Shown here in pieces: positions 44,376-53,079 of a stretch of DNA of 64,000 nt (positions are counted from its first letter, which is position 1; every line of letters begins with the position of its first letter). Source of the DNA: CAIQPS01 sp963721365 (GTDB lineage: Bacteria > Actinomycetota > Thermoleophilia > RBG-16-64-13); the NCBI GenBank assembly GCA_963721365.1, contig CAVRJE010000017.1, positions 124,001 through 188,000 of the forward strand, written 5' to 3'. The notes beneath the pieces were generated by a model, which was not told the origin of the DNA, did not search any database, and saw only the letters and a list, made by a program, of their open reading frames with translations. A program made the translations under genes and the position numbers.

Positions 44376-44903
44376 ATGGATTCGAAACAGAAGCTGTTTG
44401 CTGCTCTCACAGTGGTACTTGTGCTCGCGGTCGCCACGTTCGCGGTGGCCGGTTGCGGGAGCAGCACCACCACTACGACGGCCGCGCCGGCCACCGCGAC
44501 CACGATGGCAGCGCCCGCGACGACCGGCGGGGCGGCGGCGGGCGGGGCCAGCGGGACGCTGGTCGCGAAAGGCCTCGTCGACAAACCGGCGACGTGGACC
44601 GTTGCCGACGTCCAGAAGTTGAATCCGGTCACAATCACCGCCGAGCATCCGAAGTCGGGCTCGCAGGAGTACACGGGCGTGAAGTTGGCCGATCTCTTCA
44701 AACTCCTGGCCGTCCAGGCCGCCGCAAAGACCCTCGCGGTCGCAGCATCTGATGGCTTCACCGCCGAGGTACCGCTTTCCGACATAGCAGCCAGCGCCGA
44801 CGCCATGTTGGCCATAGGCGATGACGGCACGCTCAACATGGTGATGCCGGGCATGAGCAGCAAGAGCTGGGTGAAGGACGTAGTGTCCTGGGAATTCAAG
44901 TAA
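44376..44903 (+). CDS. Lipoprotein with SUOX-like (molybdopterin-binding-fold) domain
   Basis: A 175-residue lipoprotein: signal helix with lipobox VAGC, a Thr/Ala/Gly linker, then a single domain (GTLVAKGLVDKPATWTVADV, YTGVKLADLFKLL, AVAASDGFTAEVPLSDI, WVKDVVSWEFK) resembling the oxidoreductase molybdopterin-binding (sulfite oxidase) fold. The conserved catalytic cysteine of true sulfite oxidases is not seen, so it may bind a cofactor, pterin or oxyanion without catalysis. The ATG has an aggggag site. It is the first gene after the Moco-type riboswitch and precedes the two-domain gene fused to WtpA, which suggests a role in capturing metal or cofactor outside the cell. Confidence 0.7.
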   Translation: MDSKQKLFAALTVVLVLAVATFAVAGCGSSTTTTTAAPATATTMAAPATTGGAAAGGASGTLVAKGLVDKPATWTVADVQKLNPVTITAEHPKSGSQEYTGVKLADLFKLLAVQAAAKTLAVAASDGFTAEVPLSDIAASADAMLAIGDDGTLNMVMPGMSSKSWVKDVVSWEFK

Positions 44904-44936
44904 CCGACCCGCGGCTCCGACCTGGGAGGTTCTACC

Positions 44937-47126
44937 ATGAGACGAGCGAGAATCGCGGCCCGCTTGGCGGTGTTTGCATTCGTGATCGGGCTCCTCGCGC
45001 TTGGCATGACGCAGGCCACCGCGTGTGGCTCGGACAGCTCGAGCGCCGCCACGCTGCAGGTGATCACGCCCACCGGCACGCAGACGTTCTCGATGAAGGA
45101 CGTCAAGAAGTTGGCCGCTCTGGAGGCCTACGGCGGCATCAAGAACAGCGCCGGCAACATCACCCCGCCCAGCCAGTACAAGGGACTGACGCTCGCGGAG
45201 CTGCTCAAGTCGCTTGGAGGCGTTCCGGACGGCTCGGGAGTGACGTTCACCGCCAAGGACGGCTACGAGATGACCATGTCGGCCGACCAGGTCAACAACG
45301 GTAGGTTCATCACCTACGATGTCTCCACCGGCGACGAGATCACTATCGAAGACCCGTTGCAGCTCGTGCTGGCGTACGAGGTAGAGGGCAAGCCCACGAA
45401 CCCGGAGACGGACGGAACGTTCCGCGTCGCCATACTCAGCCCCAAAGCCAACCAGGTCACCGACGGCCATTGGTGGGTCAAGTGGGTGACCAAGGTCGAG
45501 GTCAAGCCGGTCGTAGCCGGATGGGTGCTCACCCTAAACGGCGCCATCCAGGAGAAGGTGGATCGAGGCTCCTTCGACTCGTGCTCAGCGCCCAAGTGTC
45601 ATGGTGTAACGTGGAAGGACGCCGACGGAGTCACCTGGTCTGGTGTCCCTCTATACTACGTGGTGGGACGGGCCGACGACGAGCAAAAGCACGATAACGG
45701 AGCGTTCAACAGCGTGTTGGCAGCCCAGGGGTACCCGATCGAAGTGGTCGGAGCGGACGGCTACACGGCCACCCTCGATTCCTCGAAGATCGCTCTGAGC
45801 AAGGAGTACATCCTCGCCAACAAGATGGAAGGCAAAGAGCTGACTGGCCAGGATGCGCCTCTGCGCCTGGTGGGTCCGGCCGTCGACAAGAAGTCCTCGG
45901 TAGGTGGGGTGACCGAGCTCCGCCTGCTGCTCGAAGTGAGTTCGAACTCAACCACGGGGGCTGCGGCGACGCGTTCCGCGTCGCCGCAGCCCCGCTCTAC
46001 CCCGCCCCGGCCGGGGGCCGGGCGCGCATGTTCCCGGTTCGCCGTGCTCGTCCTGTCGCTCGTCCTCGTCCTCGGCCTCGCAGTTCTGGTCGCTGCAGGC
46101 TGCGCCGGCTCGTCGGACACCGCCGGCGAAGGTGGCAAGACTATCCGCATCCTCTACGCGGGCAGCCTGATAATCCCCTTCGGGGAGCTCGAGGAGCAGT
46201 TCAAGACCCTTCACCCCGACATCAAGGTGAACGGCGAGGCCCATGGCAGCATCCAGGTGCTCCGCCACGTGAGTGACATCCACGAGATGGCCGACGTTCT
46301 TATCAGCGCCGACTCGCAGCTCATCCCCATGCTGCTGTACAACAGCAATGACCCCGAGACGGGCAAGCCGTACGGCAGCTGGCGCATCGACTTCGCTAGC
46401 AACCAGATGGCAATCGCGTACACGGACAAGAGCAAGTACGCGGCGGAGATAACCGCCGATAACTGGTACGACGTCATCACCAGGTCCGAGGTCCGCCTGG
46501 GCCTGGCAGACCCGCGCTTCGACTCCAACGGCTATCGCGCGCTCATGATGTTCGCGCTCGCCGGCAAGCAGTACGACAAGCCGACCCTGTTCTTCGACAC
46601 GTTCGAAGGCCAGTTCACCACTCCGATCACCGCCGAGGAAGAGGGAAGCCAGACGGTCATCCACGTTCCGGAGATCCTGGAGACGTCTTCGGGCGCCCAT
46701 ATCGTGATGCGAGGCTACAGCGTGCAGCTTCTTCCGCTGCTCGAAACCGGCAATGTCGACTACGCCATCGAGTACCTGAGTGTTATCAAGCAGCACGGCC
46801 TCAAGTACGTCACGTTGCCGCCCGAGGTGAATCTGGCAGACGAGACGCTCGGGAATGTCTATCGCCAGGTACGGGTCGATCTCGACTACCGGCGCTTCGC
46901 CTCGGTCAACCCGAGCTTCGAGGGCCAGGTGATCACCTATTCCCTCACCATCCCGTCGAACTCCGCGCAGCCGGACGCGGCGAGCCTGTTCGTGCAGTTC
47001 CTGCTCGGGCCCGAGGGCCGGCGGATCATGGAGCAGAACTACCACCCCATGTTGGCGACGCCGCGCTGCGATAACGCGGAGGCTGTGCCCGAAGAGCTGA
47101 GGAGTCTCTGCGCGCCTTCCTCGTAG
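44937..47126 (+). CDS. SUOX-like double-domain lipoprotein fused in frame to tungstate-binding protein WtpA
   Basis: One open frame of 729 residues with two modules. Residues 1-340 begin with a signal (lipobox-like ATAC) and hold two SUOX-like domains: TLQVITPTGTQTFSMKDVKK to WVTKVEVK, then WVLTLNGAIQEKVDRGSFD, with CSAPKCH between conserved strands. Residues 370-729 restart with a second lipoprotein signal (LAVLVAAGC) and a WtpA-type tungstate/molybdate-binding domain (RILYAGSLIIPFGELEEQF, ADVLISADSQLIPML, IAYTDKSKYAAEI, GYRALMMF). The second internal signal peptide and a 17-bp perfect hairpin between modules suggest two separate genes joined by loss of a stop (a one-base shift would give TGA near 45946), but a true fusion cannot be excluded. 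wtpB and wtpC follow. Confidence 0.8.
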   Translation: MRRARIAARLAVFAFVIGLLALGMTQATACGSDSSSAATLQVITPTGTQTFSMKDVKKLAALEAYGGIKNSAGNITPPSQYKGLTLAELLKSLGGVPDGSGVTFTAKDGYEMTMSADQVNNGRFITYDVSTGDEITIEDPLQLVLAYEVEGKPTNPETDGTFRVAILSPKANQVTDGHWWVKWVTKVEVKPVVAGWVLTLNGAIQEKVDRGSFDSCSAPKCHGVTWKDADGVTWSGVPLYYVVGRADDEQKHDNGAFNSVLAAQGYPIEVVGADGYTATLDSSKIALSKEYILANKMEGKELTGQDAPLRLVGPAVDKKSSVGGVTELRLLLEVSSNSTTGAAATRSASPQPRSTPPRPGAGRACSRFAVLVLSLVLVLGLAVLVAAGCAGSSDTAGEGGKTIRILYAGSLIIPFGELEEQFKTLHPDIKVNGEAHGSIQVLRHVSDIHEMADVLISADSQLIPMLLYNSNDPETGKPYGSWRIDFASNQMAIAYTDKSKYAAEITADNWYDVITRSEVRLGLADPRFDSNGYRALMMFALAGKQYDKPTLFFDTFEGQFTTPITAEEEGSQTVIHVPEILETSSGAHIVMRGYSVQLLPLLETGNVDYAIEYLSVIKQHGLKYVTLPPEVNLADETLGNVYRQVRVDLDYRRFASVNPSFEGQVITYSLTIPSNSAQPDAASLFVQFLLGPEGRRIMEQNYHPMLATPRCDNAEAVPEELRSLCAPSS
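45957..45993 (+). other. Perfect hairpin between the SUOX-like and WtpA modules
   Basis: ggggctgcggcgacgcg at 45957-45973 is exactly complementary to 45977-45993 with a three-base loop. Such a hairpin inside a coding frame is unusual; it fits an intercistronic element. It resembles in strength the hairpin between tupA and tupB. Confidence 0.75.
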
Positions 47127-47168
47127 GCCGGCCATGGGAACTGGCGCCAGGTAGAGAGAGGGGATCCT

Positions 47169-47981
47169 TTGACACGCGACCCGACCGGATATCGCCGGAC
47201 TGGTTGGATCTTCTGGGCCCTCGGAGGGCTGCTTCTCATCTTCCTGGTCCTGCCTTTGGTCGTCACGATCGTGAACGGAGGCTGGAGCGGGCTGGCGGAC
47301 GTGGCCCAGCAGTGGGGAGTCCTCCGTTCGATCGGCATCACCTTCCTGGCTGCGTTCATCGCGACCGCGATCGCTTTCGTGCTCGGCACTCCGCTGTCGT
47401 ACCTACTGGCGCGGAAGCGTTTCCGCGGCAAGAGCGTCGTCCAGGGGGTCGTCGACGTCCCTCTGGTCATCCCGCACACCGCCGCGGGCATCGCCCTGCT
47501 CATGGTGTTCGGCGCGCAGGGTGTCATCGGGAAGCCGTTCGCGAGTGTCGGGGTCTTCTTCACGGAAAACCTCGCAGGCATCGTCATCGCCATGCTCTTC
47601 GTGAGCCTGCCGCTCTTCATCGGCTCCGCTCAGGCGGCGTTCGGGCTCGTGGACGCCCGCCTCGAACACGTCGCTCGCACGCTTGGAGCGTCGCCCTGGC
47701 GGTCGTTCTACCGCGTCGCGCTGCCGCTTGCCGGCCGGGGTCTTCTGGCCGGAGCGGTGCTAATGTGGGCGCGCGGGATCAGCGAGTTCGGGGCCATAGT
47801 CATCCTCGCCTACAATCCCAAGACCATCTCGATCCTCACCTACGAGCTGTTCAGTGGGTACGGGCTGTCGGCCGCCCTCCCCGTTACGGCTCTCCTGATC
47901 CTGATCGCCCTGGTCATCCTCGTCGTGTTCAGGCTCGTACTTCCCTCCAGGGCCTCCGGTGGGCGATGGAGGAAGGACTAG
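47169..47981 (+). CDS. wtpB: Tungstate/molybdate ABC transporter permease WtpB
   Basis: A 270-residue permease with six predicted helices. The EAA loop reads ARTLGASPWRSFYRVALPLAGRG in part, and the conserved ARGISEFGAIVILAYNPKT segment is typical of WtpB/ModB. It starts with TTG at 47169 behind a gagagaggggat site, 42 bases after the WtpA module. It probably forms the import channel for tungstate and molybdate delivered by WtpA; WtpC energises it. Confidence 0.9.
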   Translation: MTRDPTGYRRTGWIFWALGGLLLIFLVLPLVVTIVNGGWSGLADVAQQWGVLRSIGITFLAAFIATAIAFVLGTPLSYLLARKRFRGKSVVQGVVDVPLVIPHTAAGIALLMVFGAQGVIGKPFASVGVFFTENLAGIVIAMLFVSLPLFIGSAQAAFGLVDARLEHVARTLGASPWRSFYRVALPLAGRGLLAGAVLMWARGISEFGAIVILAYNPKTISILTYELFSGYGLSAALPVTALLILIALVILVVFRLVLPSRASGGRWRKD

Positions 47982-47985
47982 CGCC

Positions 47986-49153
47986 ATGCTGAGGCTGCTA
48001 GCCGCAGGTCGCCGTCGATCTGGGCGGATTCGCCTTGCGGGTGGATTCGCTCGAGTTGGCCCCAGGGGAGTATCTGGTGATTCTCGGCCCGAACGGCGCA
48101 GGCAAGACCGTGCTTCTCGAGACGATCGCGGGACTCCATCCCGTTGAGAAGGGGTGCATCGAGTTTCGGGAGGCCAGCACCGAGCCCGAACGCCCAGGGG
48201 ACGGCTGGACTGACGTCACAGCGTGGCCTCCCGAGAAGCGGCAGGTGGGCTTCGTCTACCAGGACTATCTCCTGTTCCCCCATCTTTCGGTGAGCGACAA
48301 CATCGGATTCGGCCTGAAGGGCCGCGTACCGGCCGCCGCCAGGGCCGACCGGGTGCGCGAGGCCTCGAAGCTCACAGGCGTCGAGGGGTTGCTGGGGCGC
48401 CGGGTAGTGGGGCTTTCGGGCGGCGAGCAACAAAAAGTCGCCCTGGCCCGGGCGCTCGCTATTCGGCCGCGCCTGCTCCTGCTCGACGAACCACTTGCCG
48501 CGCTCGACCGGTCGGCCCGCCGCGATATAGCCGACGAAGTAAGGCGCCTCTGCCGCGAGCTCGGAGTGACGGTATTGCATGTCACCCATAGCCTGGACGA
48601 AGCCGTCGCCCTCGGAGATCGGGTGGCGGTGCTGGCCGGGGGCAGTCTGCTCCAGATCGGCTCCCCCGAGGAGCTTCTCCGGGCGCCCGCGAACAGACGG
48701 GTTGCAGAGCTGATGGGCTGCGAGAATCTTCTCGAAGGCTCCCTCGTCGGTTCGACGGTCGCGATTGCCGGTGGCCCGACTCTAGCTGTGGACGGCAACG
48801 GAGAGGGCGAGATCGCCGGCGAGGTCGTAGTCGCGCTGCGGGCCGAGGATTTGTTGCTTCAGGCACCCTCCGCTCTCGATGCATCTTCCGGTGCCGAGTC
48901 GCCGGCGCCCAGGCCCAACCTCTTTGCGGCCCTTGTCGAGTCAATTGAACCCGGTCCGGCGCACTGGACGGTCAAGGTGCGTTACACCGGAGAGGCACAC
49001 GCGTCGCCGGCCGGAGCCGATCCCTCGCACGCGCCGGCGCGGACGTTCACCATATTCGTCATGCCGCCCGAACTCTCACGCTTGGGGCTGACTCTCGGGG
49101 CACCCGTCCACGTGCACGCAGAACCGCAGCGGGTCAGGATCTGCCCGCCCTAG
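47986..49153 (+). CDS. wtpC: Tungstate/molybdate ABC transporter ATPase WtpC (frameshifted near its start)
   Basis: About 389 residues. The ATG at 47986 lies four bases after wtpB; the frame then breaks near 48008, after which VAVDLGGFALRVDSLEL leads into the ABC domain. Walker A is GPNGAGKTV, Q-loop VYQDYLLFPHLS, signature LSGGEQQKVALARAL, Walker B LLLLDEPLAALD and switch THSLDEAV. The C-terminal 130 residues include TOBE-like strands (LFAALVESIEPGP, VVVALRAEDLLLQ). An in-frame TTG at 48035 would give a truncated but still complete ABC core. Confidence 0.85.
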
Positions 49154-49263
49154 CCGCCCCCCATTGTCGTCCCGGGCGCCGCACGCGTCCAAGGTGCGGT
49201 AATCTCTCCCCCGCGGGCCAAGGCCCCGCGCGAGGGCCGGCGTGGCGGACGAGGAGACAAGGC

Positions 49264-50515
49264 ATGGACGATGTGAGGACGGACGATCCTGGACGGCGCG
49301 GACGATCTGAGGCCGATCGCGACGGCGCGTCGGAGACCGAACAGTCCGGCACCCTGTTCTGGCGACCGTACCGCTCCGATGTGAGCCTCGCACTTCTGGC
49401 CGGTGGCCGTTCCACCCGCATGGGTGAGGACAAGGCTTTCGCGCCGTTCAACGGCCAGACCCTTCTCGAATGGCTGCGGGACAAGTTCGCCCCCCTCTTC
49501 CCCCACGTGTTCGTGGTCACCCGCGATCCCTACCGGTTCCACGACCTGGGGCTACCCGTCGTCAACGACGCCCTGCCCGATCGTCGGTTCCGCGGTCGGC
49601 GTCTACACCGCCGTTCTCGCTTCCCCCACCGAGCGTGTGATCTGCCTGGCCTGCGACATGCCCTTCGTCACCTCTCGCTTCCTGTGGGAGCTCGCGGACC
49701 GGTCCGAGGGCTTCGACGTGTTCGTGCCCCGGCACGGCGAGTACCTGCAACCGCTCTGCGCCGTCTACAGCAAGCGGACCCTCGACGCCTACCGCGAGTT
49801 CATCGGCTCGGGCGGCCGCCGCATCTTCGACATCTACCCGGATCTCAACACCGGGTATCTGGAGATGGACGACGGGCGCCACGGGGATCCGGAGCAGCTC
49901 TTCATGAACGTCAATACGCCCGCGGAGTTGGAGGCGGCCCGGGAGCGGATCGCTGGAGAAGCGGGGGGCTGGCGCGCGGCGCTCCAGCCCCGCATCCAGG
50001 CCTTCATGGACGCCAGCCCGCTGCCGATCGTGTCGTTCATAGGCAAGAAGAAATCGGGCAAGACGACGGTGGTCCTCGGCGTCATCGAGGAACTTCGCGG
50101 CCGGGGGTACCGGGTGGCGGCTCTCAAGCACGACACCCACGGTTTCGAGGTCGACGTACCCGGCACCGACTCGTACCGCTTTCGGGAACTGGGCGCCGAG
50201 GTGGTGGGCATCTCCTCTCCGTGGAGCTACGTGTGGCAGGTGAGCACGGAGGAAGAGCCGTCGCTGGGTGAGTTGGTCCGCCAGATCCGCGAGCCCGTGG
50301 ACCTGGTGATCACCGAGGGGTTCAAACGCCAGGACGCCCCGAAGATAGAGGTGTCGAGGATGGCGCGGAGCACCGAACTGGTCAGCACCCCGGACGAGCT
50401 CATCGGCATCGCGAGTGACCAGGAGTTTCCCGACTATCCCGTTCCGCAGATGGCTCTGGACGACTTCAAGGGCTTGGCCGACCTTATAGAAAGGCGTATA
50501 CTCGCCCGAGTATAA
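49264..50515 (+). CDS. MobA-MobB fusion: molybdopterin guanylyltransferase plus GTP-binding adapter (frameshifted)
   Basis: About 417 residues. The MobA half opens with LALLAGGRSTRMGEDKAF, the nucleotidyltransferase signature, and contains ICLACDMPFVTSRFL. The frame breaks near 49578 (DALP then IVGSAVGVYTAVL), explained by one extra c. The MobB half starts LPIVSFIGKKKSGKTTVV, with a P-loop, and ends near LADLIERRILARV, with the family's TDSYRF and DLVITEGFK segments. MobA attaches GMP to molybdopterin; MobB helps. The long Asp/Arg-rich N-terminus before residue 40 is unusual, so a later start is possible. moaA follows. Confidence 0.85.
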
Positions 50516-50577
50516 CGGTACGGGGTGGCTGCTCGGATAGGCGGCTACCTGCGGTCACTAGCGGGGAACGAGAGAGT

Positions 50578-51558
50578 TTGAATCCGCCAGCGGGACAGAT
50601 CGTCGACTACCTTCGCCTGTCGGTCACCGACCGGTGCAACTACCGTTGTGTCTACTGCATGCCGCCCGAAGGGGTGGCGTTCAAGCCCCACGAGGAGATC
50701 CTCTCGTATGAGGACATGATCTTCTTCGTGCAGGCCGCCGTGGAACTGGGCATCTCCAAGGTCAGGATCACAGGCGGCGAACCCCTGGTGCGCAGAGGGC
50801 TGACCGATCTGGTAGGCCTGATCCATGCCATCCCCGGTATTCGGGACATCGCTCTCACCACGAATGGCGTCCTGCTGCCCCGTTTCGCGGAGGCGCTGAA
50901 GGCTCACGGGCTCCACCGGGTGAACATCAGCGTCGACTCCCTCGACCCCAAACGCTACCGCGCCCTTACCCGCGGGGGCTCGCTCGCCGCTGCCCTCGAC
51001 GGGGTCGAGGCCGCGCTTCGCTCCCAGCTCGACCCGGTGAAGATCAACGTGGTGATGATGCCCGAGCTCCTGGCGGAACTCCCGGCCTTCGTCGATATCA
51101 CCCGGGACCGGCCCCTGCACGTCCGGTTCATCGAATGGATGCCGGTGGGCGGCTGCGGCCCCCGTTCTGCCGGCGAGGCGCTGACGAAAGACCTTGCCAT
51201 GGCCGAACTGCAGAAGATGGGCGCCGGCGGCGCCGGTCCCTTACAGGCCGTTCCCTCGCCCGGGGGATGGGGCCCCGCTCGCTACTACCGCTTTCCCGGT
51301 CACCAGGGCACCGTCGGGTTCATCGGGTCCATGTCGGACCACTTCTGCGGGGAGTGCAACCGGCTCCGCCTCACTGCCGACGGCAAGCTCAAGAACTGCC
51401 TGTTCTCCAGCGACGAGATCGACGTCAAAGAGGCGATGCGATCCCGGGACCGGGAAGCAGTGCTCGCCGCTGTCGCCGAGTCGCTCGAATGCAAGACGTT
51501 CGACAAGAACCGGTTGCCCGGCCGCACCTCCCGCGGCATGTCGCAGGTGGGAGGCTGA
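50578..51558 (+). CDS. moaA: GTP 3',8-cyclase MoaA
   Basis: A 326-residue radical SAM enzyme that starts Moco synthesis from GTP. The N-terminal cluster motif is CNYRCVYC (about residues 19-26); the C-terminal cluster cysteines lie in CGECNRLRLT and KNCLFSS. The protein ends in the conserved double glycine (SQVGG). The start is a TTG at 50578, with gagag upstream; the frame has no nearer ATG before the cluster motif. moaC-MOSC follows one base after the stop. Confidence 0.94.
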   Translation: MNPPAGQIVDYLRLSVTDRCNYRCVYCMPPEGVAFKPHEEILSYEDMIFFVQAAVELGISKVRITGGEPLVRRGLTDLVGLIHAIPGIRDIALTTNGVLLPRFAEALKAHGLHRVNISVDSLDPKRYRALTRGGSLAAALDGVEAALRSQLDPVKINVVMMPELLAELPAFVDITRDRPLHVRFIEWMPVGGCGPRSAGEALTKDLAMAELQKMGAGGAGPLQAVPSPGGWGPARYYRFPGHQGTVGFIGSMSDHFCGECNRLRLTADGKLKNCLFSSDEIDVKEAMRSRDREAVLAAVAESLECKTFDKNRLPGRTSRGMSQVGG

Positions 51559-51559
51559 G

Positions 51560-52523
51560 ATGGACGAGCCCCGGTTGAGCCACGTGGACGAGACCGGCGA
51601 GGCCCGCATGGTCGACGTGAGCGGCAAGCAGGCGACGGCCCGCGTCGCCCGGGTCGGCGCCCGGGTGTGGATGGCGGCGGAGACTCTTCGGTCTGCTCAA
51701 GGAGCAGGCGCTTCCCAAGGGCGACGTCCTCACGGTGGCGAAGGTCGCGGGCATCATGGCCGCCAAGCGCACCTGCGATCTGGTCCCTCTCTGCCACCCG
51801 ATCGCGCTGACCCAGGTGGACCTGACCTTCACCATCGTCGAAGAGCAAGCGCGGATAGACATCGAGTGCGTCACCCGCACCGAGGACCGCACCGGGGTGG
51901 AGATGGAAGCCCTCGTCGGGGCGGCTGTGGCGGCCACCACGATCTACGACATGTGTAAGGCGGTGGACCGGGGCATGGTCATCGGCGATATCCGCCTGTT
52001 GGAGAAGACCGGCGGCAAGGAGGACTACATCCGGCCGGCCGAGGGCGCGTCCTCCGCGCTGCCCCCGGTCCCGCCCGCCGGGACCGTCGTCGCCGCCAAC
52101 GTCAGCGAGTCCAAGGGCGAGCGCAAGAAGGCGGCTCCCGAGGTCATCCTGCGCGCCGAGCACGGCATCGAGGGCGACGCCCACGCGGGTCCCTGGCACC
52201 GGCAGGTGAGCCTGCTTGCTCAGGAATCGATCGACAAGATGACTGCGGCAGGCCTGAACGTGGGCCCCGGCGACTTCGCCGAGAACATCACCACGCTCGG
52301 CATCGACGTCGCGGCTCTTCCCATCGGCACCGTCCTCGACCTGGGTGAAGCCCTGGTGGAGGTGACGCAGATCGGCAAGGAGTGCCACACCCGTTGCGCC
52401 ATCTACTATCAGGCCGGCGACTGCGTCATGCCCCGGGAAGGCATCTTCGTGCGGGTGCTCCGCGGCGGCCGGGTCGCTCCCGGCGATGCCGTCAAGGTTC
52501 GGGCCTGGGGGTTCGGCGGGTGA
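51560..52523 (+). CDS. MoaC fused to MOSC domain (frameshifted)
   Basis: About 320 residues. The MoaC half (cyclic pyranopterin phosphate synthase) opens LSHVDETGEARMVDVSGK, with later KRTCDLVPLCHPIALTQVDL and GVEMEALVGAAVAATTIYDM. The frame breaks near 51694, where an extra t splits ETLR from LLKEQALPKGDV. After residue 165 a MOSC domain follows (GDAHAGPWHRQVSLLAQESI, GDFAENITT, GKECHTRCAIYYQAGDC), a fold that binds sulfur or Moco. MoaC-MOSC fusions link cofactor synthesis to sulfur handling. mogA overlaps its stop by four bases. Confidence 0.87.
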
Positions 52524-53051
52524 GCGAGAAGCGGCTGGCCACGCCCATACGGGCCGCCGTGGTCACGCTCAGCGACAAGGCGAGCGCCGGCCTGCGCGCC
52601 GACGCTTCGGGGCCGCTGCTTTGCGAGCTGCTCGGGAGTATCGGGGCCGTCACCCGCGACGCGATCGTCATCCCCGACGACCAGCCCACCATCGAGCGGA
52701 CTCTTGTGGAACTTGCCGACAGCGGCGAGATCGACCTGGTACTCACCACCGGAGGCACCGGTTTCGCTCCTCGAGACCGCACCCCGGAGGCGACGCTGGC
52801 CGTCGCCGATCGTCTGGCTCCCGGGTTCGCCGAAGCCATGCGGGCTGCTTCCCTGGCCGTGACGCCTAACGCCATGCTCAGCCGGCGCGGTTTCGGCGGT
52901 GCGAAAGAAGACTCTGATCATCAACATGCCCGGGAGCCCCAAGGCCTGTCGGGAGCATTTCGCGGTGATCGCGCCGGTCATCGACCATGCCGTCGAGACG
53001 GTCAGGGGCGAAGCGTTCGAGTGCGCGTCGCCGGCGCCGGCCGGTACCTAG
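52520..53051 (+). CDS. MogA/MoaB-type molybdopterin adenylyltransferase (frameshifted)
   Basis: About 176 residues. It starts with GTG overlapping the previous stop (GTGA). The signature LVLTTGGTGFAPRDRTPEAT, near residues 73-92, is that of MogA/MoaB, which adenylates molybdopterin before metal insertion. The frame breaks near 52900, where an extra g follows ggcgg; the C-terminus (KKTLIINMPGSPKACREHF to SPAPAGT) is in another frame and stops at 53051. It ends the Moco biosynthesis run MobAB, MoaA, MoaC-MOSC, MogA. moeA, moaE and moeB are not in the window. Confidence 0.86.
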
Positions 53052-53079
53052 CAGCTAGAGGCGCCCCGCGCGTCCGCGC

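Noticed and set aside
45585..45605. CX4CH as a haem c attachment site in the SUOX-like lipoprotein
   Set aside because: A single non-canonical motif with no other cytochrome genes nearby; kept only as a possible metal site.
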